From: Lentzea tibetensis
Lineage (GTDB): Bacteria > Actinomycetota > Actinomycetes > Mycobacteriales > Pseudonocardiaceae
Reading direction: 5' to 3'
DNA length: 64,000 nucleotides
NCBI RefSeq assembly: GCF_007845675.1
Contig: NZ_VOBR01000008.1
Location: forward strand, 186,001-250,000
The position numbers and the translations under genes are program-made. The notes beneath the pieces were generated by a model. It was not told the origin of the DNA. It did not search any database and saw nothing but the letters and a program-made list of their open reading frames with translations. This document shows, piece by piece, positions 32,861-40,650 of this stretch; the first letter of the stretch is position 1; each line of letters starts with the position of its first letter.

Positions 32861-32934
32861 CCCCCTGTTAGTTCGACCCTCACCAGTTGTCTAACAGGGG
32901 GTGAGTTGTCTGGCTTCGGTGTTCAGCGCTGAAC
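32861..32934. repeat. Inverted repeat and adjacent palindrome
   Basis: CCCCCTGTTAG (32861-32871) and its complement (32891-32901) form an 11-bp inverted repeat with a 19-nt loop. GTTCAGCGCTGAAC (32921-32934) is a perfect 14-bp palindrome. Both lie just downstream of the SDR pseudogene and may end its transcript or bind a regulator. Confidence 0.55.
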
Positions 32935-32954
32935 AAACAACGCCGTACAACCGG

Positions 32955-33724
32955 TCAGAGCCAGCGTTGGGCGGGCGGCGCCTCGAGCGCCCCGCCGAGC
33001 GCGCCGAACTCGGCGACGTCCTCCTTCGGCCCCATCTGCCGGATCACGAAGAGCCTGCCGTTCGCGAACCGGATGAGCTGGCCGGTGACGTCAGCTGACT
33101 CGTCGCTCAGCAGGTGGGTCACGAGCGGTGCGACTTTTCCGGAGGGTCGCCGCCCGGCCCCATCCGCGTGACGGCGACGGGGCAGATGGCGTTGACCCGA
33201 ATTCCTCGACTCTTCAGTTCGACGGCCCAGCCGACCGTCATCGAGGCGACCGCGCCTTTCGACGCGGAATAGGCCGTGACACCCGGCTGCCCCACCATGG
33301 AAACAGAGCCGAGGTTGACCATCGAGCTGCCGGGCCGCATCACTTTCGCGGCATTGATGGCGCAGTGGAACGTGCCGAGGACGTTCACCTCGATCAGTTC
33401 TTTCAACCGCGCGGGATCTTCGTCCGCGAGCGGCGACTCGTGCCGGAGCCCGGGGTTGTTGACGAGCCCGTCGACCTTCCCGAACGCCGCGAGGCAGTCC
33501 TCGATGACGGCCGCCGCCTGCTCCGGCGCCGCGACAGATCTCACGCTGGCCGAGGCGCGGCCGCCGAACCCCCTGATCCCTGCGGCCACCGCCTCGGCCA
33601 GCTCCCCCTCGACGTCGTTGACCACCACGGCGGCCCCCTCACGGGCCGCGTGCTCGGCGAACGCCCGGCCCAGCCCCTGCGCTGCGCCGGTGACCACCAC
33701 GGCCTTCCCGTCGAGTCTCCCCAC
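32955..33724 (-). pseudogene. Short-chain dehydrogenase/reductase with a frameshift near its 3' end
   Basis: The first 201 codons (GTG 33724 to TGA 33119) form an SDR: GKAVVVTGAAQGLGRAFAEH, LVNNPGLRH, NLGSVSM and the catalytic YSASKGAVASM. The frame then shifts by one base around 33131-33140. The continuation VAPLVTHLLSDESADVTGQL and IRFANGRLFVIRQM, natural SDR C-terminal sequence, reads on to TGA 32955. Restoring one G in GAAAAGTC rebuilds a full-length enzyme of about 256 residues. Could be a true inactivating deletion, a sequencing error, or -1 frameshifting at AAAAG. Note also NNPG in place of the usual NNAG. Confidence 0.8.
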
Positions 33725-33838
33725 ACCTCGAGTGTGGGGAGCGGACCGACTACGCGCCGCCCCTCGGACGACAAGAGGTTGCGGATCATCGGTAAGCGGT
33801 TTCCAGCTGACCCGCCAACGTGACCCGTCGCGCTATAG

Positions 33839-33874
33839 GTGAGCCCCCTGCCGGTCTTCCGGCAGGGGGCTCAC
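33839..33874. terminator. 16-bp perfect hairpin terminator
   Basis: GTGAGCCCCCTGCCGG (33839-33854) pairs perfectly with 33859-33874 around the stable tetraloop TCTT, 12 bp after the stop of the RTX-like gene on the minus strand. Confidence 0.88.
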
Positions 33875-33886
33875 TACCTCGGTCGA

Positions 33887-34705
33887 TCAGCCGAGGACGG
33901 TCTCGCAGCTGACGAAGGTCGGGCCACCCGTGCAGGTGTCGGTGTTCGCGCCGCCGTTGACCGTGTTGGTGTGAGCGCCACCCTCGAGGTTGTCGTCACC
34001 GTTCTCGCCCAGCAGGGTGTCGTTGCCGTTGAAGCCGCGCATGTGGTCGTTGCCGTCGCCACCGCGCATGGTGTCGTTGCCGGAGTCGCCCCACATGTAG
34101 TCGTTGCCCTGCTGGCCGTCCATCTCGTCGTTCTTCGAACCGCCGTACATGTCGTCGTCGCCGCCACCGCCGACGATGAAGTTGCCGGACGTGTTGTCGG
34201 CGATCGTGCGGTGACCACCGAACAGGGTGTCGTTGCCCTGGTTGCCGTAGACCCGGTCGAAGTCGCTGCCGCCCTCGACGACGTCGTTGCCGTTCTGGCC
34301 GGCGAGCAGGTCGTCGCCCGTGCCGCCCAGGATGAGCATCGGGATCCACACGCTGTGCACGCGAGCGTCGACGATGTCGTCGCCACCGGCGGTGTAGATG
34401 CTGATCGACGCGATGCCCGCGCCCCCGCACCGCACGACGGTCTTGTCGTGGCCCGGCATCCAGGAGCAGCCGTTGCCCGGCGCGAGGTCGACGATGTCGT
34501 CGAACCAGTAGAAGCCGGCGTCCTGGGTCACCTCGAGGTTGTTGTTGGCGCCACCGCTCGCGATGTACGCGATCTGGTTGCCGGAAGTGCTGACCGTTGC
34601 ACCGGCCGCGGCATGAGCCGTGCCGACGCTGACCAGGGCAGCCGCGGAGACGACGGTCGCGACAGCGCCGGCCTTCAGAGCGGCAACTCGCAGGTTCTTC
34701 AACAT
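33887..34705 (-). CDS. Secreted RTX-like calcium-binding repeat protein
   Basis: A 272-aa precursor with a Sec signal (LRVAALKAGAVATVVSAAALV ... AHAAA, cleavage about residue 32). The C-terminal half is made of nonapeptide repeats of the GGxGxDxxx type (GGTGDDLLAGQNGNDVVEGG, GNQGNDTLFGG, GGDGNDHMRGFNGNDTLLGE), which form a calcium-loaded parallel beta-roll. A final pair of Cys (TCTGG...SCETVLG) could make a disulfide. Exported by Sec rather than by a type I system. Start ATG 34705 chosen for the signal; the frame is open further upstream. Role probably at the cell surface; ligand unknown. Confidence 0.85.
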   Translation of the reverse strand: MLKNLRVAALKAGAVATVVSAAALVSVGTAHAAAGATVSTSGNQIAYIASGGANNNLEVTQDAGFYWFDDIVDLAPGNGCSWMPGHDKTVVRCGGAGIASISIYTAGGDDIVDARVHSVWIPMLILGGTGDDLLAGQNGNDVVEGGSDFDRVYGNQGNDTLFGGHRTIADNTSGNFIVGGGGDDDMYGGSKNDEMDGQQGNDYMWGDSGNDTMRGGDGNDHMRGFNGNDTLLGENGDDNLEGGAHTNTVNGGANTDTCTGGPTFVSCETVLG

Positions 34706-34884
34706 AAGACGGTCTATCCCCTCGCTGAGGCGCAAGGCCTCACTTTGATTTCCGCACACCCTCTGTGCGTCGAAACCAATTCGAGTGGGCCTCACCACAC
34801 GCCCGCCACACCACATCCACAGTGGACGAAACTTCTGTGTTCCTTGCGCCATAAGGCCTATGCGCCTCGCGCACATGCAGAAAC

Positions 34885-35466
34885 CTAACTCGCGGTTGAC
34901 GAATCGTCGTCCGCCGAGTGCTTGCTCTCCAGGTACCTCCGGCGCCTCTCTTCGTACCTCTGGTGCTGGGCTTCCTCCCATTCGTCGATGGTGGCGTAGT
35001 GGGTACCGGTGTACCGCCGTTCGAGGTACGCGACGAACGCGAGGCGGTCCGCGTCATCGATGAGCACGAGCCTGTGTTCGGCGCGGGACCGCTCACCCAG
35101 GTCCAGCAGGTAGCCACCGCCGGGCTGGGGAACGCACCGGATCAGGCCACCACGTCCTGGGTGGCCGGCGTTCGTGTGCGCGCTCTTGACGTACAGGTGG
35201 AACCAGTCCTGGTCTTCCCACTCGCGGATGTAGTCCACCCACTCGCGGAACCGCTGCTCCTGCCACCACACATCCATGCTGGCGAACTTGTCGCCGCAGT
35301 ACTGACGCTCGAGGTAGGTCACGAACGCGACGCGTTCCGCGTCGTCGGCGAGGACCCACTCTTCACCGAGCTCCAAGCCGCCCGCGGCCGCGATCTGGTA
35401 AGCCCGGTAGATGGCCATGTGACCCTGAGTGCGCTCGAGTTGGTCGGCGCAGGCACGTAAATCCAC
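34885..35466 (-). CDS. Hypothetical protein with internal duplication
   Basis: A 193-aa cytoplasmic protein from GTG 35466; an ATG at 35418 is an alternative. Two halves repeat the same unit, DDAERVAFVTYLERQYCGDK (residues about 41-60) and DDADRLAFVAYLERRYTGTH (about 136-155). Each is followed by a Trp/Glu helix (MDVWWQEQR; IDEWEEAQH). The duplication, with many aromatic and charged residues, suggests a two-domain binding protein. I do not recognise the family. It lies just outside the left end of the second AICE. Confidence 0.65.
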   Translation of the reverse strand: MDLRACADQLERTQGHMAIYRAYQIAAAGGLELGEEWVLADDAERVAFVTYLERQYCGDKFASMDVWWQEQRFREWVDYIREWEDQDWFHLYVKSAHTNAGHPGRGGLIRCVPQPGGGYLLDLGERSRAEHRLVLIDDADRLAFVAYLERRYTGTHYATIDEWEEAQHQRYEERRRRYLESKHSADDDSSTAS

Positions 35467-35560
35467 GCGCGCAGCCTAGACCTGGCCGTTGAATGTTCCA
35501 GGTCTGCAGATCGGTCCTATGCCTGCGTGAAAAACGGTGAATGAGACCCAAAAAGAGACT

Positions 35561-35592
35561 AGAGGCCCGGTACCAAGCGGTACCGGGCCTCT
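35561..35592. terminator. 14-bp perfect hairpin at the left outside edge of the second AICE
   Basis: AGAGGCCCGGTACC (35561-35574) pairs with 35579-35592 with loop AAGC. Before integration it would have stood directly behind the tRNA-Arg gene and served as its terminator. Confidence 0.8.
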
Positions 35593-35597
35593 GAGCA

Positions 35598-35640
35598 GCG
35601 CGCTCGGCAGGATTCGAACCTGCAACCTTCTGATCCGTAG
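35598..35640. repeat. attL, 43-bp direct repeat of the tRNA-Arg 3' half
   Basis: These 43 bases are identical to 47152-47194 and cover the tRNA-Arg(ACG) sequence from the anticodon loop to the discriminator base plus one C. The identity ends sharply on both sides, marking the left junction of the element. The rest of 35641-35926 holds arm-type repeats and an 8-bp inverted repeat (GTCAAGGC at 35813 and 35831), but no gene I can support. Confidence 0.93.
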
Positions 35641-35725
35641 GAAGCTGCCGATGCGCTGACCAGGCGTTCTGCTGGCTCGACCATCGGTGCAGAGGGTGCA
35701 CGAGTTGCCCTCGTTGGCATGTCGT

Positions 35726-35745
35726 TGCGGTCAGGACTGCGGTCG
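35726..35745. repeat. Left arm-type repeats of the second AICE
   Basis: TGCGGTCA at 35726-35733 and TGCGGTCG at 35738-35745 have 12-bp spacing. The same octamer occurs twice with the same spacing at the right end (47093 and 47105), as expected for integrase arm-binding sites. Confidence 0.6.
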
Positions 35746-35926
35746 GGTTTGGGCTGCCCACACCTCCGGCATCACCCCGACCCGAAGCCGATCTCGCGGT
35801 CAGTGGTGGCGGGTCAAGGCACGCTTTCCCGCCTTGACGCGACGCCGCTGGCCGTGACTGATCATGGCGGGTCGGGGTGAAGCCACCCCAGTGAAACGGT
35901 TGGTAGTGAACCGCGATAGCAGGGAC

Positions 35927-36397
35927 ATGCCCATCTGGTTATCCGCTGTGATCCCTGCCTTCGCTGCCCTCGCTGGTGCCTCCATCGGCTTCTTTGCATC
36001 CGTGCTCGGACATCAGATGACACTGCGAGCTGCCGTGAAGCGCGACGAGCGCAGCTCTGCAAGCCGCCTGCGTGATGAGCGTAAAGAAGCGGTACTCCGC
36101 TACCTCTCGCAGGCTCGGGAGTTGGAACGGCTTGCCGAGCGCCGTTGGCACGGTGACAAGATCGACGATGACTACTGCTCAGAGCAGACGAGCCAGATGT
36201 GGTACGCCGATGCCGAGCTGCTCGTCTTGTGTTCGCGTGACGTGCACGATCGTGCTCTCGCCTTAACCGAGATGATCACAGATCTCGCTTGGAATCGACG
36301 TGATGAACAACCCTGGACGGTGCTGGCACCCGTTAAGCACCGGGCCCTGCTGGCCGCCAGGAGAGAACTCGGCCTGGCTGCCCCGGCCAGCTCATGA
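35927..36397 (+). CDS. Membrane-anchored hypothetical protein, AICE cargo
   Basis: A 156-aa protein with one N-terminal membrane helix (IWLSAVIPAFAALAGASIGF, residues 3-22, plus FASVLG) and a long soluble helical tail rich in Arg and Glu (RDERSSASRLRDERKEAVLR), which may form a coiled coil facing the cytoplasm. ATG 35927 puts the helix at the N-terminus; in-frame starts at 35864 or 35906 are possible. Similar single-span helical proteins are common cargo in mobile elements of actinomycetes. No family recognised. Confidence 0.55.
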   Translation: MPIWLSAVIPAFAALAGASIGFFASVLGHQMTLRAAVKRDERSSASRLRDERKEAVLRYLSQARELERLAERRWHGDKIDDDYCSEQTSQMWYADAELLVLCSRDVHDRALALTEMITDLAWNRRDEQPWTVLAPVKHRALLAARRELGLAAPASS

Positions 36398-36818
36398 TGT
36401 AAGGACAACTCATTGGCCGTTGGCGCGGAGCGTCAGCGGGCGTCGATCGCCCGTGCCAGCTCAGTCCGCGGTGACCACGGTGCGATCGCCACGGCCTTGC
36501 AGGCCGGAACCAGTTCGGTTCTGCGCGCCGTCGTCGGCGGCGCTGTCCGAGGCGGCTGTGCCGCGCCGCCCGGCCGACAGGCGGAGCGAAGCGGGAGCCT
36601 GGCGTGCCGGGATGGATGTGGACACGGTGCCAAGGCGACGGGCACAGCGCGCCGCCGACGGCGGCGCGCCTTGATCCCATAGAGCTAGGTTCGGCAACGG
36701 ATTGAAACGCATCCGGCTACCGGACCGATGTCCCATCCACACGGCGACGTCATGCTGTCGGGTGCTAGAAGCGAGCTGAAGGACGGACTACTTTCGATCG
36801 GACCGGAGAGGGGGCGAC
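36398..36818. other. Intergenic region with a GC hairpin, upstream of the cargo cassette
   Basis: About 420 bp with only short overlapping frames and no ribosome-binding site to support one. A 10-bp hairpin (GCGCGCCGCC, 36647-36656 with 36660-36669) may terminate upstream reading. GC drops after about 36680, and GGAGAGGGGGCGAC precedes the ATG at 36819. Confidence 0.5.
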
Positions 36819-37925
36819 ATGCGGGATTCACCATGGGCGATCAGCAGGTTCGATGAGGCGTTGCTCGAACTGCTGGGCCAGGGTCAGAAGCACCTGTCGC
36901 TGGCGGACGCGGTCGATGCTATCGGTATTGAATCAGGCGAGCAGATCAATGTCGAAACCATCCTCGCCGAATCGAACAGCCCACTGGAGTCACTTCTCCC
37001 TCGCGCGCTTTCAGGTACCGAAAAAGACCGACGCGGAGTGCAGCACTTAGAAATCGTTGACAACCGCGGAAGTTTTGTAATTTCTGCCTGGCCAACGGCC
37101 CACAGAGGCGTCTTCCATCTGGCAGCAACCACGCCTTTTACCGATCCTCGGTGGCAGAAGGTTGAGCGCTGGATCGGACGCGCCAATCCCGAGGTTGTCC
37201 CATGCTTCCTAAACCATGCCGACTTCATCGACATCGGTAGGGCCCTGAGCGAAATTGGCGACGCAGAAGTCAGCCGCCTTACGGCACGCAACCTAGTCGA
37301 TCAATCGTCCCTTGGCCGCAGTTGGAAAAGTAGGTCTGACGGCCTACGTCTCTCCCCTCTCGAAGCCATCGCCGAAGTTGAAGCCAACCATGCATCCGTA
37401 CGCACAATGACAATGCGGGTCGGTCAACTTCTTTCGCTGCACCTTCGTAGGCTTGCAGGAGCAACGTTTTATTCGGGCAACTTCACCGCCTTCGATGATG
37501 TCGTACTGTCTCGTCTTGCCAAGGCTGGCGCGACGCGCAGAAGCCTCATGGCAAACCGGCACAGACGAGTGGGAAAGCCAGTCGGAACGCCAATATCAGT
37601 GAAGCTTCCAGGCGCTTTCCTTGGCACAGAAATCGACACGTCCGAAGTTCTTGAAACTTTGGAAGAACTCAGTCAGGTCAGCGTTGCAGTTCTACACCGA
37701 AACCCCTATCTGCATGTAGTCGTAACCGACTACTCAGATGGATCAAACTTCGATCTGTTTGTCACCGACGCAGATTCGATCGATATCTACCCAGGTTTTC
37801 GAGCAAGCCGCGGATCTTTGACTCGACTTAGCCAGCGACTTGGCGAAAGGTTCCTCGCAACAGATATCTCCGATGCGGCCGAAGACGACGAGGTCTCTCT
37901 CGACGACCTAGTGGCAAGCAGGTAG
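36819..37925 (+). CDS. Unrecognised cargo protein, first gene of a candidate defence cassette
   Basis: A 368-aa soluble protein with no family I recognise. The N-terminal third is helical (ALLELLGQGQKHLSLADAVDAI). The middle contains beta strands ending FVISAWPTAHRGVFHLAATT. The C-terminal half has a basic segment, GATRRSLMANRHRRVGKPVG, and strands VAVLHRNPYLHVVVTDYSDG, with an acidic tail EDDEVSLDDLV. GC is visibly lower than in neighbouring genes and codon 77 is TTA, rare in this genome type. It ends 4 nt before the next gene, so they form one operon. Cargo position and composition suggest recent acquisition; a defence role is inference. Confidence 0.6.
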   Translation: MRDSPWAISRFDEALLELLGQGQKHLSLADAVDAIGIESGEQINVETILAESNSPLESLLPRALSGTEKDRRGVQHLEIVDNRGSFVISAWPTAHRGVFHLAATTPFTDPRWQKVERWIGRANPEVVPCFLNHADFIDIGRALSEIGDAEVSRLTARNLVDQSSLGRSWKSRSDGLRLSPLEAIAEVEANHASVRTMTMRVGQLLSLHLRRLAGATFYSGNFTAFDDVVLSRLAKAGATRRSLMANRHRRVGKPVGTPISVKLPGAFLGTEIDTSEVLETLEELSQVSVAVLHRNPYLHVVVTDYSDGSNFDLFVTDADSIDIYPGFRASRGSLTRLSQRLGERFLATDISDAAEDDEVSLDDLVASR

Positions 37926-37929
37926 CCAC

Positions 37930-39051
37930 GTGGCGGCGAAGGACGAAAAGACCGCGAATTGTGAGAGAAAGCTACTCGAAGACTTCGCCACCTACGATCA
38001 GCACGTTGATGTCGTGTCAGCCTTCGAATGGATGTTTACCGACCCAAACGTTAAGTCGTTGCCGTCGACGGTAAAACATTTCGAACGCTTCCCCAAGATT
38101 AAAGTTTCAAATACGTTGACGCTTACCCCAGATTTTACCGTGCTTTTTGCAGACAATACGGCAATTGTTGGCGAGATAGCCAAGTTTGCAACGCATGAGA
38201 ACAGTGTAGATAAGCTTTGCAAGCAACTCGCGAACTACGACACACTACCAGGAATCCCGGCTGGGGCCGGGAAGCTAGCAAAGGCTTCTCATGCCGACGT
38301 AATGCAGATCGTCAGTATGAGGTTAGGCCCACAAGCCGTTCAGCGCATCATCATTGATAGACTAAGGAATCCCGACCACCCATACAAGCCTTCACACGCT
38401 CCTGTCATAGTTCAGTACGCGCGCGAAGACCAGACCTACATGTTCCAGAGGGTACTCCGTAAGGAGAATGGCAGCCTTCATTGCAATGAACGTCAGCCAA
38501 ACATTGGCGACTACCTTGACGAGGGCCTTAATATCTCCGCATCACGGTTCGTGAAGATAAAGTCCGCACGTGCGCTGATCAATGACCAAGCAGATCGCCT
38601 GTACTTGGCCACACATCTATGGGCAAAGACATGGCCTACGGCTTACGGCGTCGGCACTAGTGACATCTCGATCAACCCTGCCGACACAGCAGTTCTTCTC
38701 CGTAAACACCACGGCGTCGGCACCGCTAACGATGTTAGACGCGCGTTGGAGTTGCTCGAAAGCGCAGGACTCGCAGCCAAGGAACCTGAGGGTAGGTGGC
38801 TGATCTCTCGAAAGTTACTTGGACGAAGCGGAAAAAGAGAGGTCCATTCGATCATAGCCCGCCGGGCATGCCAGCCTGATGCGCCGAAGACGGTATCTGC
38901 AAAGCGGCGCAGAAGCCGGCATACAACCCTAGGGCAGGGCAGCTTGTTCGAATTGCCATTCGAGCCCGAGCCCGAGCCCGAGCCTATTCTCGAACTGCCA
39001 TCAAAACCGATTTTGGCAATAGAAGGACCGTCACGGGAGGCTAGCGAGTAG
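37930..39051 (+). CDS. Candidate PD-(D/E)xK-like nuclease with winged helix, second gene of the cassette
   Basis: A 373-aa protein from GTG 37930. Residues about 60-104 read as a restriction-endonuclease-like core: TPDFTVLFADN (P67-D68), a strand then GEIAKF (E82, K85), and a following helix KQLANYD with Q99. The E-to-K spacing is one residue longer than the textbook ExK, so catalysis is not assured. Residues about 248-298 (PADTAVLLRKHHGVGTANDV ... RRALELLESAG) look like a winged helix. The tail is basic, then Glu/Pro-rich (EPEPEPEP). Codon 132 is TTA. Its 3' end overlaps the HAD gene by 21 bp. Confidence 0.6.
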   Translation: MAAKDEKTANCERKLLEDFATYDQHVDVVSAFEWMFTDPNVKSLPSTVKHFERFPKIKVSNTLTLTPDFTVLFADNTAIVGEIAKFATHENSVDKLCKQLANYDTLPGIPAGAGKLAKASHADVMQIVSMRLGPQAVQRIIIDRLRNPDHPYKPSHAPVIVQYAREDQTYMFQRVLRKENGSLHCNERQPNIGDYLDEGLNISASRFVKIKSARALINDQADRLYLATHLWAKTWPTAYGVGTSDISINPADTAVLLRKHHGVGTANDVRRALELLESAGLAAKEPEGRWLISRKLLGRSGKREVHSIIARRACQPDAPKTVSAKRRRSRHTTLGQGSLFELPFEPEPEPEPILELPSKPILAIEGPSREASE

Positions 39052-39738
39052 TAGCGCGATGCTCGTTACAATGGCAATCGGAGACCGGTTGGCGAACAAC
39101 TCGATCTTGCCGGGTTTGTTGGCGTACCCAATCACCAGCACACCGGAATCATGGGCGGCCTGAATGTCAGTCAGCGAGTCGCCCACGAGGGTACATTCCG
39201 CCGCAGCAATCCCCAGAGCATCGCTCGCCTGACGAAGTAGGAATGTACTCGGCTTCAATAGTGAGGGGTCAGGCTCAGTGCGCGCAGATACGTAACTGAC
39301 GTGGGGAGCCAATCCGTGAAGGTGAAGGTATTCCTCAACCGCGGCAGCACTGTTGTTGCTGACGATGGCCAGTTTCCGACCGTCAGAATGCCATGCACGG
39401 ACGAGATCATGAGCACCGAAAGTGGGCTCAGCAGTCGCAATCGCCTCGACTTCATGAGCTCGCAATGCGGCCTCTACGTAGCGCGCTTCCTCACTGCCCA
39501 GAGTGGACGCGAAGGTTAAGATATCGAACGGATCATCGGTCTTCTGAACTGCGAAGGGAAGATCATGGCATGCACCCTCTGCGAGAACTTCGCGAAGTTG
39601 TTCAGCTACGACAGGGGCGGGAAAACCTGCGAAAACTGAACAGATAGGACCGTCAAAGTCCAGCAGAAGCGTTTTCGTGTCGGCCAAGATGCGATGAATT
39701 ATCGAAGGATCGTCCACCGACACGCGGCTGCTCGTCAC
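39031..39738 (-). CDS. HAD-superfamily hydrolase coupled to the AICE GntR regulator
   Basis: A 235-aa phosphatase-like protein. Motif I is LLLDFDGPICSVF (D27, D29), with the usual T after DG replaced by P. Motif II is IVSNNSAAA, the motif III lysine lies in LLKPSTF and motif IV is GDSLTDIQAA. The GTG start overlaps the regulator's stop (GTGA), implying coupling; an in-frame ATG at 39783 lies inside the regulator gene. Substrate unknown. HAD or Nudix enzymes near AICE regulators can modulate transfer or clean up metabolites; that role is inferred. Confidence 0.8.
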   Translation of the reverse strand: MTSSRVSVDDPSIIHRILADTKTLLLDFDGPICSVFAGFPAPVVAEQLREVLAEGACHDLPFAVQKTDDPFDILTFASTLGSEEARYVEAALRAHEVEAIATAEPTFGAHDLVRAWHSDGRKLAIVSNNSAAAVEEYLHLHGLAPHVSYVSARTEPDPSLLKPSTFLLRQASDALGIAAAECTLVGDSLTDIQAAHDSGVLVIGYANKPGKIELFANRSPIAIVTSIALLLASLP

Positions 39739-40577
39739 CGCTGGTACTCCGTTGAGACCGTGCTCCACATGGAGTCGAACCACATGCGGGCTTGCTCGAC
39801 GTACTGACTGCCAGTGCTGGTGTCGTCGTCGGTGACGCTGTGGTGGAAGAGGATGGCTTCCTTGCCCACCAGGTCGTAGATCGGCTTGGGCTCTCCGTCG
39901 AAGCGGATCACGTGCTCACGAACCGGGTAGAAGCCGAAGAAGGCTTCCTCGTTGTTGAGCAGGTAGAGCTTGAACAGCGGTGCTGCCCTGTGAACCTTGA
40001 TCTCCGCGGAGACGTCCTTCACCAGGCCTAGGTCTCCGAGCTCCTGAACGTTGTCGATGATCGAGAGGGTGTGGCGGCGCATGATCTCGTCCATGCGCTT
40101 GCGGAAACCTGGGCTGTCCTGCAAGTCATCGACCTGGCAGGGAATCGACCACGGCTGAGATGTGTCCGGGACGAGCATCCGAATGTTGATCGAGGCGGGT
40201 GTCAGCCGGCCGATTCGGATCTTGTCCAGCGGCTCCTGCATGACACCTTGAAGTGTCTCGCCAGAGAAGCCTGCGAAGTCGATCGACACGTGCTCGGCGT
40301 CGAAGGCGCGCTCGATGTGCGGACGCAGGCCGACCGGGCGCTCGGTGCGCTCGCGGACGAAGACGCCGCTGCCCTGTCGGGAGACGATCAGGCCTTCGTC
40401 GCGCAGTTCGCGCAGGGCGTTTTGCACGGTCATCGGTGCGACTTCGTACTTCTTCGCCAGCTCGGCGCGTGAGGGGAGCTTGTCCCCCGCCTTGAAGACC
40501 TTGGTCAGGATGGCGGCCCGCAGAGCGTTCGCCACCTGCACATACGGCGGTCGCGGGTCATCCGGGTCCAGCGCCAT
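39735..40577 (-). CDS. GntR/HutC-family transcriptional regulator (KorSA-like)
   Basis: A 280-aa repressor. The winged helix is at residues about 10-75 (PPYVQVANALRAAILTKVF, LPSRAELAKKYEVAPMTVQ, NALRELRDEGLIVSRQGSG, then GVFVRE). The C-terminal effector domain continues to about 270. GAGGAGG lies 6 nt before ATG 40577. In pSAM2 the GntR protein KorSA represses transfer and replication genes. Here the gene is divergent from the transfer operon across a region with a 13-bp inverted repeat and CTAGCC repeats, its likely operators. Effector unknown. Confidence 0.85.
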   Translation of the reverse strand: MALDPDDPRPPYVQVANALRAAILTKVFKAGDKLPSRAELAKKYEVAPMTVQNALRELRDEGLIVSRQGSGVFVRERTERPVGLRPHIERAFDAEHVSIDFAGFSGETLQGVMQEPLDKIRIGRLTPASINIRMLVPDTSQPWSIPCQVDDLQDSPGFRKRMDEIMRRHTLSIIDNVQELGDLGLVKDVSAEIKVHRAAPLFKLYLLNNEEAFFGFYPVREHVIRFDGEPKPIYDLVGKEAILFHHSVTDDDTSTGSQYVEQARMWFDSMWSTVSTEYQR

Positions 40578-40601
40578 TGCCTGCCTCCTCTGGTGTCTCG
40601 C

Positions 40602-40637
40602 GACTTGCGACTCGCGGTAAGGCACGAGTCGCAAGTC
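40602..40637. promoter_or_regulatory. 13-bp perfect inverted repeat, candidate GntR operator
   Basis: GACTTGCGACTCG (40602-40614) and CGAGTCGCAAGTC (40625-40637) are perfect complements with a 10-bp spacer, so half-site centres are 23 bp apart, about two helical turns. It lies 25 bp upstream of the regulator gene. Confidence 0.7.
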
Positions 40638-40650
40638 AGGTTACCCAGTG

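Noticed and set aside
33119-33150. Programmed -1 frameshifting in the SDR gene
   Set aside because: AAAAG could slip, but there is no proper heptamer and no evident stimulatory structure; a simple one-base deletion is more economical. Kept only as an alternative.
33839-33874. C-rich hairpin considered as a 6C-type small RNA
   Set aside because: Only one stem-loop, and the C run is in the stem rather than the loop; it behaves as an ordinary terminator.
36398-36818. Short frames of 70-120 codons on both strands upstream of the cargo cassette
   Set aside because: Mutually overlapping, no ribosome-binding site, GC-driven composition.
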